The position numbers and the translations under genes are program-made. This document shows positions 51,018 through 60,576 of a stretch of DNA of 64,000 bases, piece by piece. Source of the DNA: Rhizomonospora bruguierae (GTDB lineage Bacteria; Actinomycetota; Actinomycetes; Mycobacteriales; Micromonosporaceae); assembly GCF_018397995.1 (NCBI RefSeq), contig NZ_BBQH01000011.1:248001-312000 (forward strand), written 5' to 3'. A model generated the notes under the pieces. That model searched no databases. It was not told the origin of the DNA and saw only the letters and a list, made by a program, of their open reading frames with translations. The first letter of the stretch is position 1, and every line of letters begins with the position of its first letter.

Positions 51018-52814
51018 GTGGACCTCGACGCCGGTCGAGACGCGGCCATCGGACGGCCGCTGTCCCGCCGGGCCGAGGTGAACCTCACCCGCCGGCTGCG
51101 TTCCTGGCTCTCCGCCTGGAGCGGCCCCGAGGACGATCCGGTCACGACGCTGGTCCGCACCCACCGCGCGGTGCACTCCTCCGCCGACGCGGCGACGCTG
51201 CGCCGCGGGTACGCGATCGCGGAGAGCGCGCACCGGGGCCAGATGCGCAAGAGCGGCGACCCGTACATCACCCACCCGCTGGCGGTCGCCCAGATCCTCG
51301 CCGAACTCGGCATGGACACCATCACGCTGGTCGCGGCGCTGCTGCACGACACGGTCGAGGACACCGACTACACGCTCCAGGCGCTCGAGGACGACTTCGG
51401 CCCGGAGGTGGCGCTGCTGGTCGACGGCGTCACCAAGTTCGACAAGGTCTTCTACGGCGCCGACGCCGAGGCGGAGACGATCCGCAAGATGATCCTCGCG
51501 GCCGGCAAGGACGTCCGGGTGCTGATCATCAAGTTGGCCGACCGGCTGCACAACATGCGCACGCTGGACGCCCGGTCGGCGAAGTCCCGGGCCCGGATCG
51601 CGGGCGCGACGCTGGACGTGCTGGTGCCGCTCTGCGACCGGCTGGGTGTGCAGGCGCTCAAGCGGGAACTGGAGGACGCGGTCCTGTTCCACCTGGAGCC
51701 GGAGGCGTACCAGCACATCGACGGCCACGTACGCGTCCACGGCGGCTGGGTGACCTACCTGTCCACGGTGGTCGGGCAGGCCAGGGCGGCGCTGCGCCGC
51801 AACAAGGTGGCCGGCGACGTGGTCCCCCGCCCCCGGCACTACTACTCGATCTGGAAGGACACCGTCGCCGGCGGCTACCCCGAGCCGTACGACCCGCCCC
51901 GGGTGGTGATCGTGGTGGACGGTCCGGACACCGACTGCTACGCCGCCCTCGGCGCGGTGCACGGGCTGTGGCGCCCGGTGGCGGGCCGGTTCAAGGACTT
52001 CATCGCCTCCCCCAAGAACAACCTCTACCGCTCGCTGCACACCACGGTGATCGGCCCGGACGACCGCTCGGTCGAGGTGCTGATCCGCACCGAGGGCATG
52101 CACCGCGCCGCCGAGTACGGGATCGCGGTGAACTTCCGGTTCCCGAAGCTGGCGGAGCGGGACGACCGCGCCGCCGCCGACCAGTTGGCCTGGCTGCGGC
52201 GGGTACTCGACTGGGAGCAGGAGACCCCGGACCCGGCGCAGTTCCTCGAGTCGCTGCGCTGCGACCTGGCGGAGACGCAGATCCAGGTGTTCTGCGACGG
52301 CAACGCGGTGGTGCTGCCGTCCGGATCGACCCCGGTGGACCTGGCCTACGAACTGGGCCGGGAGGTCGGCGACCACTGCGTCGCGGCGCGGATCAACGGG
52401 CGGCTGGCGCCGCTGTCGTCCACCCTGGCCGAGGGCGACGTGGTGGACATCTTCGCCACCGACGACCGGCCCAGCGAGTTCGACCTGGACGCGGAGCCGC
52501 CCGGCCCGCGCCGGGAGTGGTTGGGCTTCGTCAAGTCCCCGCACGCGCAGATGCAGATCAACCGGTTCTTCGCCGAGCGGCAGGCGCCGGGCATGACGAT
52601 CGCGGACAAGGTGCGCCTGGGCCGGGCGGCGATCGGGCTGGCGCTGCGCCGGCACAGCCGGGGCCTAGCCAGCGATCTGCCGCTGCGCCGGCTCGCCGAG
52701 GAACTGGGCTACCCGGACCTGGAGACGATGCTGGTGGCGGTCTTCGATCGCAAGCTCGCCCCGGACACGGTGGTCGAACAGCTCATCACGCTGGTGGACC
52801 AGCGACCGGAGTGA
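51018..52814 (+). CDS. RelA/SpoT-family HD-TGS paralogue with divergent synthetase region
   Basis: 598 residues, shorter than housekeeping Rel (about 780 or more). The HD hydrolase domain looks intact: AHRGQMRKSGDPYITHPLAV, LLHDTVEDTDYT (His110/Asp111) and KLADRLHNMRTLD. The synthetase region is altered: RPRHYYSIWKD (usual RxKxxYSIxxK), KNNLYRSLHTTV (usual NGYQSLH) and EVLIRTEGMHRAAEYGIAVN (usual EVQIRT...AHW). A TGS domain follows (QIQVFCDGNAVVLPSGSTPV) but no ACT domain. It is probably a (p)ppGpp or nucleotide hydrolase or regulatory paralogue rather than the main synthetase. Start GTG 51018. Confidence 0.88.
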   Translation: MDLDAGRDAAIGRPLSRRAEVNLTRRLRSWLSAWSGPEDDPVTTLVRTHRAVHSSADAATLRRGYAIAESAHRGQMRKSGDPYITHPLAVAQILAELGMDTITLVAALLHDTVEDTDYTLQALEDDFGPEVALLVDGVTKFDKVFYGADAEAETIRKMILAAGKDVRVLIIKLADRLHNMRTLDARSAKSRARIAGATLDVLVPLCDRLGVQALKRELEDAVLFHLEPEAYQHIDGHVRVHGGWVTYLSTVVGQARAALRRNKVAGDVVPRPRHYYSIWKDTVAGGYPEPYDPPRVVIVVDGPDTDCYAALGAVHGLWRPVAGRFKDFIASPKNNLYRSLHTTVIGPDDRSVEVLIRTEGMHRAAEYGIAVNFRFPKLAERDDRAAADQLAWLRRVLDWEQETPDPAQFLESLRCDLAETQIQVFCDGNAVVLPSGSTPVDLAYELGREVGDHCVAARINGRLAPLSSTLAEGDVVDIFATDDRPSEFDLDAEPPGPRREWLGFVKSPHAQMQINRFFAERQAPGMTIADKVRLGRAAIGLALRRHSRGLASDLPLRRLAEELGYPDLETMLVAVFDRKLAPDTVVEQLITLVDQRPE

Positions 52815-52851
52815 CCAACCACGCCAGCCGGCGCACCGTTAGCCTGACGGG

Positions 52852-53373
52852 ATGACCCCGAGCCGCTCCGCCCTCCGACTCGCCGTCTACAGCATCTTCT
52901 ACCGGCTGCCACCGCGCACCCGCAGGTTCCTCGTGCGCCAGCTGACCCAGAAGTTCATCGTGGGTGCGGTGGTGCTGGTCCGGGATTCGGAGGCCGAGGG
53001 GTCGGGCCGGCTGTTGCTGCTGCGCCAGCCGCCGAACCGGGGCTGGTCGCTGCCGGCCGGGCTGCTGCGCCGGCGGGAGGAGCCGGTCGTCGGCGGCGCC
53101 CGCGAACTGGCCGAGGAGACCGGCATCCGGCTGCGGCCGGAGGAGCTGCGCCCGGCCACCCCGAGCGCGATCGTCCACACGCAGGGCTGGGTGGACGTGG
53201 TGTTCGAGGCGCGCGTGCCGGCGTCCACGACGGATCTGCGGGTGGACGGTGCCGAGGTGCTGGAGGCCGCCTGGCACCCGCTGGACGACCTGCCCCGGCT
53301 CTCCCGCCCGACCGCGTACCTGCTCGGCCGGTACGGCATCGGGCCGCAGGCTCCGGAACCCGCCGCCCCGTGA
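52852..53373 (+). CDS. NUDIX hydrolase
   Basis: 173 residues. NUDIX box GLLRRREEPVVGGARELAEETGI with the REL.EE core intact, preceded by RLLLLRQPPNRGWSLPAG. An N-terminal extension of about 35 residues (LRLAVYSIFYRLPPRTRRFL) is amphipathic and basic, perhaps membrane-associating. Substrate unknown. It ends in a GTGA overlap with the nucleotidyltransferase gene, indicating an operon. Start ATG 52852. Confidence 0.9.
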   Translation: MTPSRSALRLAVYSIFYRLPPRTRRFLVRQLTQKFIVGAVVLVRDSEAEGSGRLLLLRQPPNRGWSLPAGLLRRREEPVVGGARELAEETGIRLRPEELRPATPSAIVHTQGWVDVVFEARVPASTTDLRVDGAEVLEAAWHPLDDLPRLSRPTAYLLGRYGIGPQAPEPAAP

Positions 53374-54209
53374 TGGACCACCCCGTGCCGGACCTGTGCG
53401 CGATCGTGCTCGCGGCCGGGGAGGGCACCCGCCTGCGTCCGCTGACGGCGCGGCTGCCCAAGGCGCTGTGCCCGGTCGGCAACGTCCCGCTGCTGGATCT
53501 GGCCCTCGCCCGGGTCGCCGCGCTCGGCGCCTCCGAGGTGGCCGTCAACGCCGCGTACCTGGGCGACCTGGTCGCGGCGCACGTCGACGAGCGGACGGCG
53601 GGCCGGGTGCACGTCTCGTACGAGGCGGATGGGCCGCTGGGCACCTCGGGCGGCGTCGGCCGGCTGCGGGAGTGGGTCGGCGGCCGGCCGGTCCTGGTGG
53701 CCAACGCGGACGCCTACCTGGCCGGGGGCAGCGTGACCGATCTGCTGCGCGGCTGGGACGGCGAGGGCGTCCGCCTGCTGGGGGTGCGGGGCGGGCGGCA
53801 GGAGTTCGGGCCGTACCAGTTCGCCGGCGTCTCGCTGCTGCCCTGGCGGTATGTGCGCCGCCTGACCGACGAGCACGCGGAACTGGTCAGCACCGTGTGG
53901 CGCCCGGCCGAGCGGGCGGGCGGGCTGAGCGTGGTCGAGTACGCCGGCACGTTCATCGACACCGGCACCCCGCGCGACTACCTCCGCGCCAACCTGCACG
54001 CCGCCGGGGGCGGCAGCCTGATCGCCGACGGCGCCGACGTCACCGGCCCGGTCGAGCGCTGCGTGATCGGCGCGGGCGCGGTCGTGCGCGGCAGCGTCAC
54101 GGCCAGCGTGGTCTGGCCCGGCGCGGTGGTGGCGCCCGGCGAGCGGCTGACCGGCGCCGTCCGTGCCGGGACCGACCTCACGGTCGCCGCGGCGGAGGGC
54201 CTAGCATGA
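53370..54209 (+). CDS. NDP-sugar pyrophosphorylase-like nucleotidyltransferase
   Basis: 279 residues. The N-terminal nucleotidyltransferase signature is CAIVLAAGEGTRLRPLTARL with PKALCPVGNVPLLD. PLGTSGGVGRL and VLVANADAYLAGG (metal Asp) follow. The C-terminal part has a short left-handed beta-helix-like region (GADVTGPVERCVIGAGAVVR). It should make an NDP-sugar, but the sugar is not readable. Start GTG 53370 (4-nt overlap) or ATG 53373. Confidence 0.88.
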   Translation: MMDHPVPDLCAIVLAAGEGTRLRPLTARLPKALCPVGNVPLLDLALARVAALGASEVAVNAAYLGDLVAAHVDERTAGRVHVSYEADGPLGTSGGVGRLREWVGGRPVLVANADAYLAGGSVTDLLRGWDGEGVRLLGVRGGRQEFGPYQFAGVSLLPWRYVRRLTDEHAELVSTVWRPAERAGGLSVVEYAGTFIDTGTPRDYLRANLHAAGGGSLIADGADVTGPVERCVIGAGAVVRGSVTASVVWPGAVVAPGERLTGAVRAGTDLTVAAAEGLA

Positions 54210-54246
54210 GACGCGTTTCCCGCCATCGACGCCGAGGAGCCCACCG

Positions 54247-54534
54247 GTGATCACCGCGATCGTCCTCATCGACTGCGCCGCCGACCGGATCCCCGAGGTC
54301 GCCGAGGCGCTGGTCGCCCTGCCCGGGGTGAGCGAGGTGTACTCGGTCACCGGCACCGTGGACCTGATCGCGATGGTCCGGGTCCGGCAGTTCGAGCAGA
54401 TCGCCGAGGTGATCGCGGGCGGCATCTCCAAGGTCCCGGGGGTGCTCGGCACCGACTCGCACGTGGCCTTCCAGACCTACTCGAAGCACGACCTGGATGA
54501 GGCGTTCGCCATCGGACTGGCCGAGGCGGACTGA
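54247..54534 (+). CDS. Stand-alone Lrp/AsnC ligand-binding (RAM) domain protein
   Basis: 95 residues, consisting only of the RAM/AsnC effector domain (ITAIVLIDCAADRIPEVAEA, VYSVTGTVDLIAMVRVRQFE, SHVAFQTYSKHDLDEAF) with no helix-turn-helix. Such proteins form rings and bind amino acids, and may modulate full-length Lrp proteins. Start GTG 54247. The next gene starts 6 nt downstream. Confidence 0.92.
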   Translation: MITAIVLIDCAADRIPEVAEALVALPGVSEVYSVTGTVDLIAMVRVRQFEQIAEVIAGGISKVPGVLGTDSHVAFQTYSKHDLDEAFAIGLAEAD

Positions 54535-54540
54535 CCCACC

Positions 54541-55389
54541 GTGCCGGAGTTCGTCGAGCGCGGCGCCGACCGCGTCGCGCTGCACCACTACCCGGAACCG
54601 GAGGGCGTGGCGGGGGCACCGGTCGCCGTCCTGTGGCCCGCCATGGGGGTCCCGGCCCGCTACTACCGGCCCTTCGCGGAACAGTTGCGCGCCGCCGGCC
54701 TCGCCGTCGTCGTCGCCGACCTGCGCGGTACCGGCGCCAGCACGCCGCCGCCCGGGCGCCGCTCGCGGTACGGGTACCCGGAACTGGTGGCGGACGTGGC
54801 CGCCGTGCAGGCGGCGCTGGCCGGGCGGCTGGCCGGCCGCCGGGTCCTGCTGGTCGGCCACTCGCTCGGCGGGCAGGCGTGCCTCATGCACCTCGCCACC
54901 TCCGGCGACGGCGGCCCCGGCGACCCGACCGTGGACGGGCTGGTGCTGGTGGGCGTCGGCCTGCCCCACTGGCGCCTGTACCGGGGGGTGAACCGGTACG
55001 GCGTCCGGCTGTCGATCGGCGCCATCCGGGCGGCGTCCGCGGTGTTGGGCGTGTGGCCCGGCTGGGGCTTCGGTGGACGCCAGGCCCGCGGCGTCATCCG
55101 CGACTGGTCGTACACCGCCCGCACGGGCCGCTTCCCCCGGCTCGGGGAGACCGACCCGGAGGCGGGTCTCGCCGGCGTGACCGTGCCGGTGCTCGCGGTC
55201 GACATCGAGGGCGACGGCCTCACCCCGGCCGCGGTGCTGGACCACCTGTGCGCCAAGCTGCCCAACGCGCGGGTCAAACGCGAGACCTACACGCGGGCCG
55301 AGGCCGGTGCACCGCTGGACCATTTCCGCTGGGCCAGGGCCGCCGGCCCGCTCGCCACGCGCATCGCCGCCTTCGCCACGGCCCTGTAA
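54541..55389 (+). CDS. Alpha/beta hydrolase (serine hydrolase)
   Basis: 282 residues. Oxyanion segment VLWPAMGVPARYYRPFAE, nucleophile elbow LLVGHSLGGQACLMHLA with Ser, Asp region VPVLAVDIEGDGLTPAA and the C-terminal His in GAPLDHFRWA. This is an intact triad of the esterase/lipase type. Substrate unknown. Start GTG 54541, close behind the RAM gene, so probably co-transcribed. It converges with trpD. Confidence 0.88.
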   Translation: MPEFVERGADRVALHHYPEPEGVAGAPVAVLWPAMGVPARYYRPFAEQLRAAGLAVVVADLRGTGASTPPPGRRSRYGYPELVADVAAVQAALAGRLAGRRVLLVGHSLGGQACLMHLATSGDGGPGDPTVDGLVLVGVGLPHWRLYRGVNRYGVRLSIGAIRAASAVLGVWPGWGFGGRQARGVIRDWSYTARTGRFPRLGETDPEAGLAGVTVPVLAVDIEGDGLTPAAVLDHLCAKLPNARVKRETYTRAEAGAPLDHFRWARAAGPLATRIAAFATAL

Positions 55390-55430
55390 CCCGACCTACC
55401 CGCGTGGGCGCGCCCTGCCCGGCGGGGCCG

Positions 55431-56477
55431 TCAGGCCGCCGTGGCGGAGGCGACCCAGCGGTCGAGGGCGGCGGCCGCCGCGCCGGAGTCGATCGAGGCG
55501 GCGGCCCGCTCCAGCCCCGCGGCCAGGCAAGCCTGGACGCCACCGGCGAAGCCCGCGTGCGCCGCGATCGCCGCCGCCGCGTTGACCAGCACCGCGTCCC
55601 GGACCGGGCCCTGCTCCCCCGCCAGCACCGCGCGGGCCACCGCGCCGTTGAAGGCGGCGTCCCCGCCGCGCAGGTCGCCCGGCTGGGAGCGGGCCACGCC
55701 CAGCTCCGCCACGTCCAGCAGCGACTCGGTGACCCGGCCGTCGGCGACCGCCCACACCCGGGTCGGACCGGTGGTGGTGATCTCGTCGAGTCCGTCCTCG
55801 CCGCGCACCACCAGCACGGAGTTGCCGCGCCGGGCGAACACCTCCGCCATCACGGGCGCCATGCGGGGGTCGAAGCAGCCGACCAGGCCGGCGCGGGGCT
55901 GCGCCGGGTTGGTCAGCGGCCCGAGGAAGTTGAAGGCCGTGGGTACGCCGATCTCCCGCCGGGTCACCGAGGTGTGCCGCATGCCGGGGTGGAAGCGGGC
56001 GGCGAAGCAGAAGCCGAGCCCCACCTCGCGGACCGTCCGGGCCACCCCCTCCGGCCCCAGGTCCAGCGGTACCCCGAGGTACTCCAGCAGGTCGGCGGCG
56101 CCGCAGGAGGACGAGGCGGCCCGGTTGCCGTGCTTGACCACGCGCACGCCCGCCCCGGCCACGACGATCGCGGCCATCGTGGAGATGTTGACCGTGTGCG
56201 CGCGGTCCCCGCCGGTGCCGACCACGTCGACCGCGTCGGCCCGGACCTCGGCCGGCAGGTCGACCAGGGCGGCCGCGTCCAGCATCGCCTGGACCAGCCC
56301 GGCGATCTCGCTCGGCGTCTCGCCCTTGGCGCGCAGCGCCGTCACGAACGCCGCGATCTGGGCCGGCGTGGCCGCGCCGGCCATGATTTCACCCATCGCC
56401 CACGCCGTGTCGGCGGTGGACAGCTCCTCGACGCGCAGCAGCGCGGCGAGCAGGTTCGGCCAGGTGCGTTCGCCCAT
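55431..56477 (-). CDS. trpD: Anthranilate phosphoribosyltransferase TrpD
   Basis: 348 residues. TrpD transfers phosphoribosyl from PRPP to anthranilate in tryptophan synthesis. PRPP-binding loop [19 protein letters not shown], then [54 protein letters not shown] and the metal/substrate region [11 protein letters not shown]. It is alone rather than in a trp operon, as is common in actinobacteria. Start ATG 56477. Confidence 0.95.
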   Translation of the reverse strand: MGERTWPNLLAALLRVEELSTADTAWAMGEIMAGAATPAQIAAFVTALRAKGETPSEIAGLVQAMLDAAALVDLPAEVRADAVDVVGTGGDRAHTVNISTMAAIVVAGAGVRVVKHGNRAASSSCGAADLLEYLGVPLDLGPEGVARTVREVGLGFCFAARFHPGMRHTSVTRREIGVPTAFNFLGPLTNPAQPRAGLVGCFDPRMAPVMAEVFARRGNSVLVVRGEDGLDEITTTGPTRVWAVADGRVTESLLDVAELGVARSQPGDLRGGDAAFNGAVARAVLAGEQGPVRDAVLVNAAAAIAAHAGFAGGVQACLAAGLERAAASIDSGAAAAALDRWVASATAA

Positions 56478-56526
56478 GGCTGCCTCCCGGCGACCGGTCG
56501 GGGAAGAGAAGGGGTGGGGTGCCGGC

Positions 56527-56925
56527 TCAGGCCGGCTGGATGGCGCCGCGCAGCAGGCCGGCGACGGTCTGCCCGGTGGCCACCGGGTCGAGCGGGTGCA
56601 TCAGGGTCGCGTCGACCTGGGCGAAGGCGGCGAGCCATCGGTCGGCGGAGCGGGCGATGACCACGCAGACCAGCGGCGGGACCTCCCGCTCGTCGCGGAT
56701 CTGCCGGGCGATGCTCAGCCCGCCCGCCGGGTGCGCCTCGCCGTCCAGCAGCAGCAGGTCGATCTCGTACTCGTCGAGCAGCCGCACGCACTCGTCGTAC
56801 GTGGCCGCCTCGACGAACTCGACCGCCAGGTCGGCGGCGGGGCGGGGCCCGACGGCCAGCCGCATCCGCTCCCGGACCTCCGGGTCGTCGCTGTACAGCA
56901 GGACGGTGCTCACACGGTCGCTCAT
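56527..56925 (-). CDS. Receiver-like (pseudo-REC) protein
   Basis: 132 residues with a CheY-like pattern: [18 protein letters not shown] (acidic pair), [20 protein letters not shown] (Asp in place) and a helix/strand alternation to the end. The expected Lys-Pro near the C-terminus reads MHPLDP, lacking the conserved Lys, so phosphorylation-driven switching is doubtful. No output domain. It lies between ctaG and trpD on the same strand. Role unknown. Confidence 0.75.
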   Translation of the reverse strand: MSDRVSTVLLYSDDPEVRERMRLAVGPRPAADLAVEFVEAATYDECVRLLDEYEIDLLLLDGEAHPAGGLSIARQIRDEREVPPLVCVVIARSADRWLAAFAQVDATLMHPLDPVATGQTVAGLLRGAIQPA

Positions 56926-56968
56926 TGACTCGCCTTCATGCCGGTAGCTGCGGGGTGGATCCTACCCG

Positions 56969-57886
56969 TCACCCGCCGGGGGGCGACTGCCCACCGGACG
57001 ATTCGGCCGCCGCCCGCGCCGCGGCGGCCTCGGCCGCCGCCTCCTCCCGGTCCAGTTGCCGGTCGATGCGGCGGGCCTCCCGCTCGGACTGGCGCATCCA
57101 CTGCACGGCCAGCACGGCGATCATCACGACGCTGACCACCTCGCCGCCGGCCCACAGAATGCCGCCCGCGACCCGCTGGTCGGCCCACGGGTCGGCCCAC
57201 GACAGGTGCAGCGACGGGTACCAGTCGCCGCCGATCAGGGTGTTGCTCTGCATGATGGTCAGCCCGAGCACGGTGTGGAACGGCACGGACAGCAGCATCA
57301 GCAGGGTGCGCGCCGGGTACGGCCAGCGGCCGGGCAGCGGGTCCAGGCCGACCAGCGGCCAGAAGAACAGGCAGCCGGTCACGATGAAGTGCACGTGCGT
57401 CAGCTCGTGGACGAACACGTTCTCCAGCGTCAGCCGGTACAGCCCGGTGAAGTACAGGATGAACGGGTTGGCCACGAAGATCCCGTACGCGACGAGCGGG
57501 AACGACACCACCCGGACGTACCGGCTGTGCACCAGCGCCAGCAGCAGGGCGCGCGGGCGGCGCGGCAGGGTGCGCAGGGCGAGCGTGACCGGCGCGCCGA
57601 GGGCCAGGAAGATCGGCGACACCATCGACAGCACCATGTGCTGGACCATGTGCGCGGACAGCAGCGTCGTGTCGTACGCCTCCAGCCCGGAGACCGTCAC
57701 CATGGCGATCGAGCCCAGGCCGGGCACCACGAACAGCAGCGTGCGGTACGGCGACCAGGGGTGGCCGCGGGAGCGCAGCCGGTGCACTCCATACAGGTAG
57801 AGGCCGGCTGCCAGGACGAGCCCGACGGCCAGCCACGAGTCGACACGGGTACCCGTGACGATGCGGGTCACGTCGAACGGTTGCAC
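56969..57886 (-). CDS. ctaG: Cytochrome c oxidase assembly factor, CtaG (caa3) family
   Basis: 305 residues with about seven membrane helices. Family landmarks: [21 protein letters not shown] (His residues), [20 protein letters not shown] and [18 protein letters not shown], with histidines that may bind copper. A charged Ala/Glu-rich cytoplasmic tail (about 265-305) follows. It probably helps insert copper into the aa3 oxidase, consistent with divergence from ctaE-qcrCAB. Start GTG 57886. Confidence 0.9.
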   Translation of the reverse strand: MQPFDVTRIVTGTRVDSWLAVGLVLAAGLYLYGVHRLRSRGHPWSPYRTLLFVVPGLGSIAMVTVSGLEAYDTTLLSAHMVQHMVLSMVSPIFLALGAPVTLALRTLPRRPRALLLALVHSRYVRVVSFPLVAYGIFVANPFILYFTGLYRLTLENVFVHELTHVHFIVTGCLFFWPLVGLDPLPGRWPYPARTLLMLLSVPFHTVLGLTIMQSNTLIGGDWYPSLHLSWADPWADQRVAGGILWAGGEVVSVVMIAVLAVQWMRQSEREARRIDRQLDREEAAAEAAAARAAAESSGGQSPPGG

Positions 57887-57971
57887 CCGAGCAGCCTATG
57901 CCACCGCTACGACACGCGGTCGTACCTCCCCCGCGCGCATCGTCGGGCAGGTCAGGGGCAATAATGAGCCC

Positions 57972-58571
57972 GTGACTGCGGCCCCAGCCATCTCCAAGAG
58001 CCAGATCCACTCGTTGACCAGGCCCAACATGGTCAGCGTGGGGACCATCGTGTGGCTCTCCAGTGAACTGATGTTCTTCGCGGGACTGTTCGCGATGTAC
58101 TTCTCCATCCGTGCGGCGGACTACAGCCTCTGGGAGAAGCACACGCCCGTCCTGAACCTGTGGTACGCGACGCCGTTCACGCTGATCCTGGTGCTGTCCT
58201 CGGTGACCTGCCAGATCGGTGTGTTCGCGGCCGAGCGGGGTGACGTGCACGCGCTGCGGCGCTGGTTCGCCATCACCTTCGTGATGGGTCTGATCTTCCT
58301 GCTCGGCCAGGTGAACGAGTACCGCACCCTGGTGGACGAGGGCGTCAAGATCAACACCGACGGCTACGGGTCGATGTTCTACCTGACCACCGGCTTCCAC
58401 GGCCTGCACGTGACCGGCGGTCTGATCGCCTTCCTGATCTACATGGCCCGCACCACCATGGGCCGGTTCACGCCGGCCCAGGCCACCTCGGCGATCGTCG
58501 TCTCGTACTACTGGCACTTCGTCGACATCGTGTGGATCGCGCTCTTCCTCATGATCTATTGGTTGCGGTAG
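57972..58571 (+). CDS. ctaE: Cytochrome c oxidase subunit III
   Basis: 199 residues with five membrane helices, the short COX3 form. Signatures: [39 protein letters not shown] and [19 protein letters not shown]. It is part of the aa3 oxidase that forms a supercomplex with the bcc complex in actinobacteria. Start GTG 57972; qcrC follows after about 44 nt, so the genes form ctaE-qcrCAB. Confidence 0.95.
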   Translation: MTAAPAISKSQIHSLTRPNMVSVGTIVWLSSELMFFAGLFAMYFSIRAADYSLWEKHTPVLNLWYATPFTLILVLSSVTCQIGVFAAERGDVHALRRWFAITFVMGLIFLLGQVNEYRTLVDEGVKINTDGYGSMFYLTTGFHGLHVTGGLIAFLIYMARTTMGRFTPAQATSAIVVSYYWHFVDIVWIALFLMIYWLR

Positions 58572-58615
58572 TCCACCGCCCCCTGACCGCTGCTGACCCG
58601 CAAAGGTATGAGGCC

Positions 58616-59476
58616 ATGACTTCTTCCCCACCCGCCGGGGCGGGCCGCCACCGCGGCCTGCTCGCGCGGCTGCGTCGCCCGACCGGCGCGCCCCGGCGCC
58701 GCAGTCGCGCCCGGCGTCGCCTGAACGCCGGCATCCGACTGGTCGCCGCGCTGGTCCTCGCCGGCGGCGCCTACGCCGCGTTCGCCCCGGGCATCTCCAG
58801 CGCGGAGGACACCCCGCAGCTGTCCACGGCGGCGAAGGAGGGCAAGGCTCTGTTCGACAAGAGCTGCATCTCCTGCCACGGCCCGAACGCGCAGGGCGTG
58901 ACCGACCGCGGCCCCAGCCTGCTCGGCGTCGGCTCGGCGGCCGTCGAGTTCCAGGTCGCCACGGGCCGGATGCCGATGGCCCGGCAGGAGGCCCAGGCGG
59001 AGCGCAAGCCGCCGGTGTTCAACGACGACCAGACCCGCCAGCTCGCCGCGTACATCCAGGAGCTGGGTGGCGGTCCCCAGCTGCCCGGCGACGTGCCGGC
59101 CATGCTGGCCGGCGCGAACACCAGCAAGGGCGGTGAGCTGTACCGGATCAACTGCGCCTCCTGCCACGGCTTCGGCGGTGGGGGCGGCGCGCTGTCGTCC
59201 GGCAAGTTCGCGCCGTCGCTGATGCCCGCCTCGCCGGCCCAGATCTACGGCGCCATGCTGACCGGCCCGCAGAACATGCCGGTCTTCGGCGACAACCAGC
59301 TCAGCCCGCAGGAGAAGGCCGACGTCATCTCCTACGTGGTCACCCTGCAGCAGCAGAAGGACCCGGGCGGCTTCAACCTGGGCCGCTTCGGCCCGGTCAC
59401 CGAGGGCCTGGCGATCTTCCTGGTCGGCATGGTGGCGCTGATCTTCACGGCGCTGTGGATTGCGGGGAAGTCATGA
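58616..59476 (+). CDS. qcrC: bc1 complex diheme cytochrome c subunit QcrC
   Basis: 286 residues. An N-terminal helix (about 40-58) is followed by two cytochrome c domains with heme motifs C84-I-S-C87-H88 (KSCISCHGPN) and C180-A-S-C183-H184 (NCASCHGFGG). Met ligand candidates lie in ATGRMPMARQ and QNMPVFGDN. A C-terminal helix (GLAIFLVGMVALIFTALWI) anchors it. The diheme subunit replaces soluble cytochrome c and passes electrons directly to the oxidase. Start ATG 58616; ends in ATGA overlap with qcrA. Confidence 0.96.
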   Translation: MTSSPPAGAGRHRGLLARLRRPTGAPRRRSRARRRLNAGIRLVAALVLAGGAYAAFAPGISSAEDTPQLSTAAKEGKALFDKSCISCHGPNAQGVTDRGPSLLGVGSAAVEFQVATGRMPMARQEAQAERKPPVFNDDQTRQLAAYIQELGGGPQLPGDVPAMLAGANTSKGGELYRINCASCHGFGGGGGALSSGKFAPSLMPASPAQIYGAMLTGPQNMPVFGDNQLSPQEKADVISYVVTLQQQKDPGGFNLGRFGPVTEGLAIFLVGMVALIFTALWIAGKS

Positions 59477-60576
59477 GCACCCAGACCGAACGCGAAAACG
59501 TCACCGAGACGGGCATCCACGGCCCCACCTCGAGCCGCTTCGACGTGCTCCGCGAGGGCGCCGCGCTGGACGACATCGAGATCGTCCACTATGAGCCGCA
59601 GTTCGCGGTGCCCGGCGGCAAGACCGAGCGCCGGGTGGTCCGCACCATCGCCGGCTTCTTCCTGCTCACCGGCCTGGCCGCGACCGTCTTCCTGGTCGCG
59701 TACATCTGGTGGCCGTGGGAGTTCGGGCGGCAGGACGGCGCCCAGTGGTTCACACCCATCCTCGGCGCCAGCCTCGGCCTCGCCCTGGCCGGCCTCGCCT
59801 TCGGGATCCTCACCTGGGGCAAGAAGCTGCTGCCCCGGGAGGTGTCGATCCAGCAGCGGCACACCGGCGGCTCGTCCGAGCAGGAGCGCCGGATCACCGG
59901 CCAGACCATCGCCTACCTGGGCGAGGAGATGGGCATCGGCCGGCGCCCGCTGCTGAAGTTCGCGCTGCCGCTGGGCCTGGCCCCGGTGGGCCTGGTCGCC
60001 GCGGCCCCGCTGATCGGCGGCCTGATCGAGGACCCGCACAAGAACCAGATCCCGGGCACCGAGACGCCCGAGCTGTACACCACGGGCTGGAACCCCGCGT
60101 ACAACGGCGGCAAGCCGGTGCGGCTGACCCGCCAGGACGGCACCCCGATCCGGCCGGAGGACGTCAGCGTCGGCGGCCAGATGACCGTCTTCCCGGGCAT
60201 CCCACACGGCAGCTCCAACGAGCACGCGGACTCCCCCACGCTGCTGATCCACCTGCGCACGAGCGACGCGGACCAGGCCCGGGCGGCCAACCACCGCGCC
60301 GGCCGGGAGGACTGGATGTACGGCGACTACATCGCGTACTCCAAGATCTGCACGCACGCCGGTTGCCCGGCCAGCCTCTACGAGCAGCAGACCAACCGCC
60401 TGCTCTGCCCGTGCCACCAGTCGCAGTTCCTGATCACCGACAACGCGGCCCCGATCTTCGGTCCCGCGAGCCGGCCGCTGCCGCAGCTGGAGATTACGGT
60501 GGACGACGAGGGCTTCTTCGTGGCGAAGCGGGACTACACGGACGTCATCGGCCCGGACTTCTGGGAGCGGCCATGA
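59473..60576 (+). CDS. qcrA: bc1 complex Rieske iron-sulfur subunit QcrA
   Basis: 367 residues. Three membrane helices lie in the N-terminal half (about 60-80, 95-115, 165-185), as in actinobacterial QcrA. The C-terminal Rieske domain has C293-T-H295-A-G-C298 and C312-P-C314-H315 (CTHAGCP ... CPCHQSQF). These supply two Cys and two His to the 2Fe-2S cluster plus the disulfide pair. Translation is coupled on both sides by ATGA overlaps. Confidence 0.96.
   Translation: MSTQTERENVTETGIHGPTSSRFDVLREGAALDDIEIVHYEPQFAVPGGKTERRVVRTIAGFFLLTGLAATVFLVAYIWWPWEFGRQDGAQWFTPILGASLGLALAGLAFGILTWGKKLLPREVSIQQRHTGGSSEQERRITGQTIAYLGEEMGIGRRPLLKFALPLGLAPVGLVAAAPLIGGLIEDPHKNQIPGTETPELYTTGWNPAYNGGKPVRLTRQDGTPIRPEDVSVGGQMTVFPGIPHGSSNEHADSPTLLIHLRTSDADQARAANHRAGREDWMYGDYIAYSKICTHAGCPASLYEQQTNRLLCPCHQSQFLITDNAAPIFGPASRPLPQLEITVDDEGFFVAKRDYTDVIGPDFWERP

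Noticed and set aside
55390-55430. Possible terminator between convergent hydrolase and trpD
   Set aside because: Only a short 4-bp stem (GCCC/GGGC) could be drawn, common by chance at this GC content.
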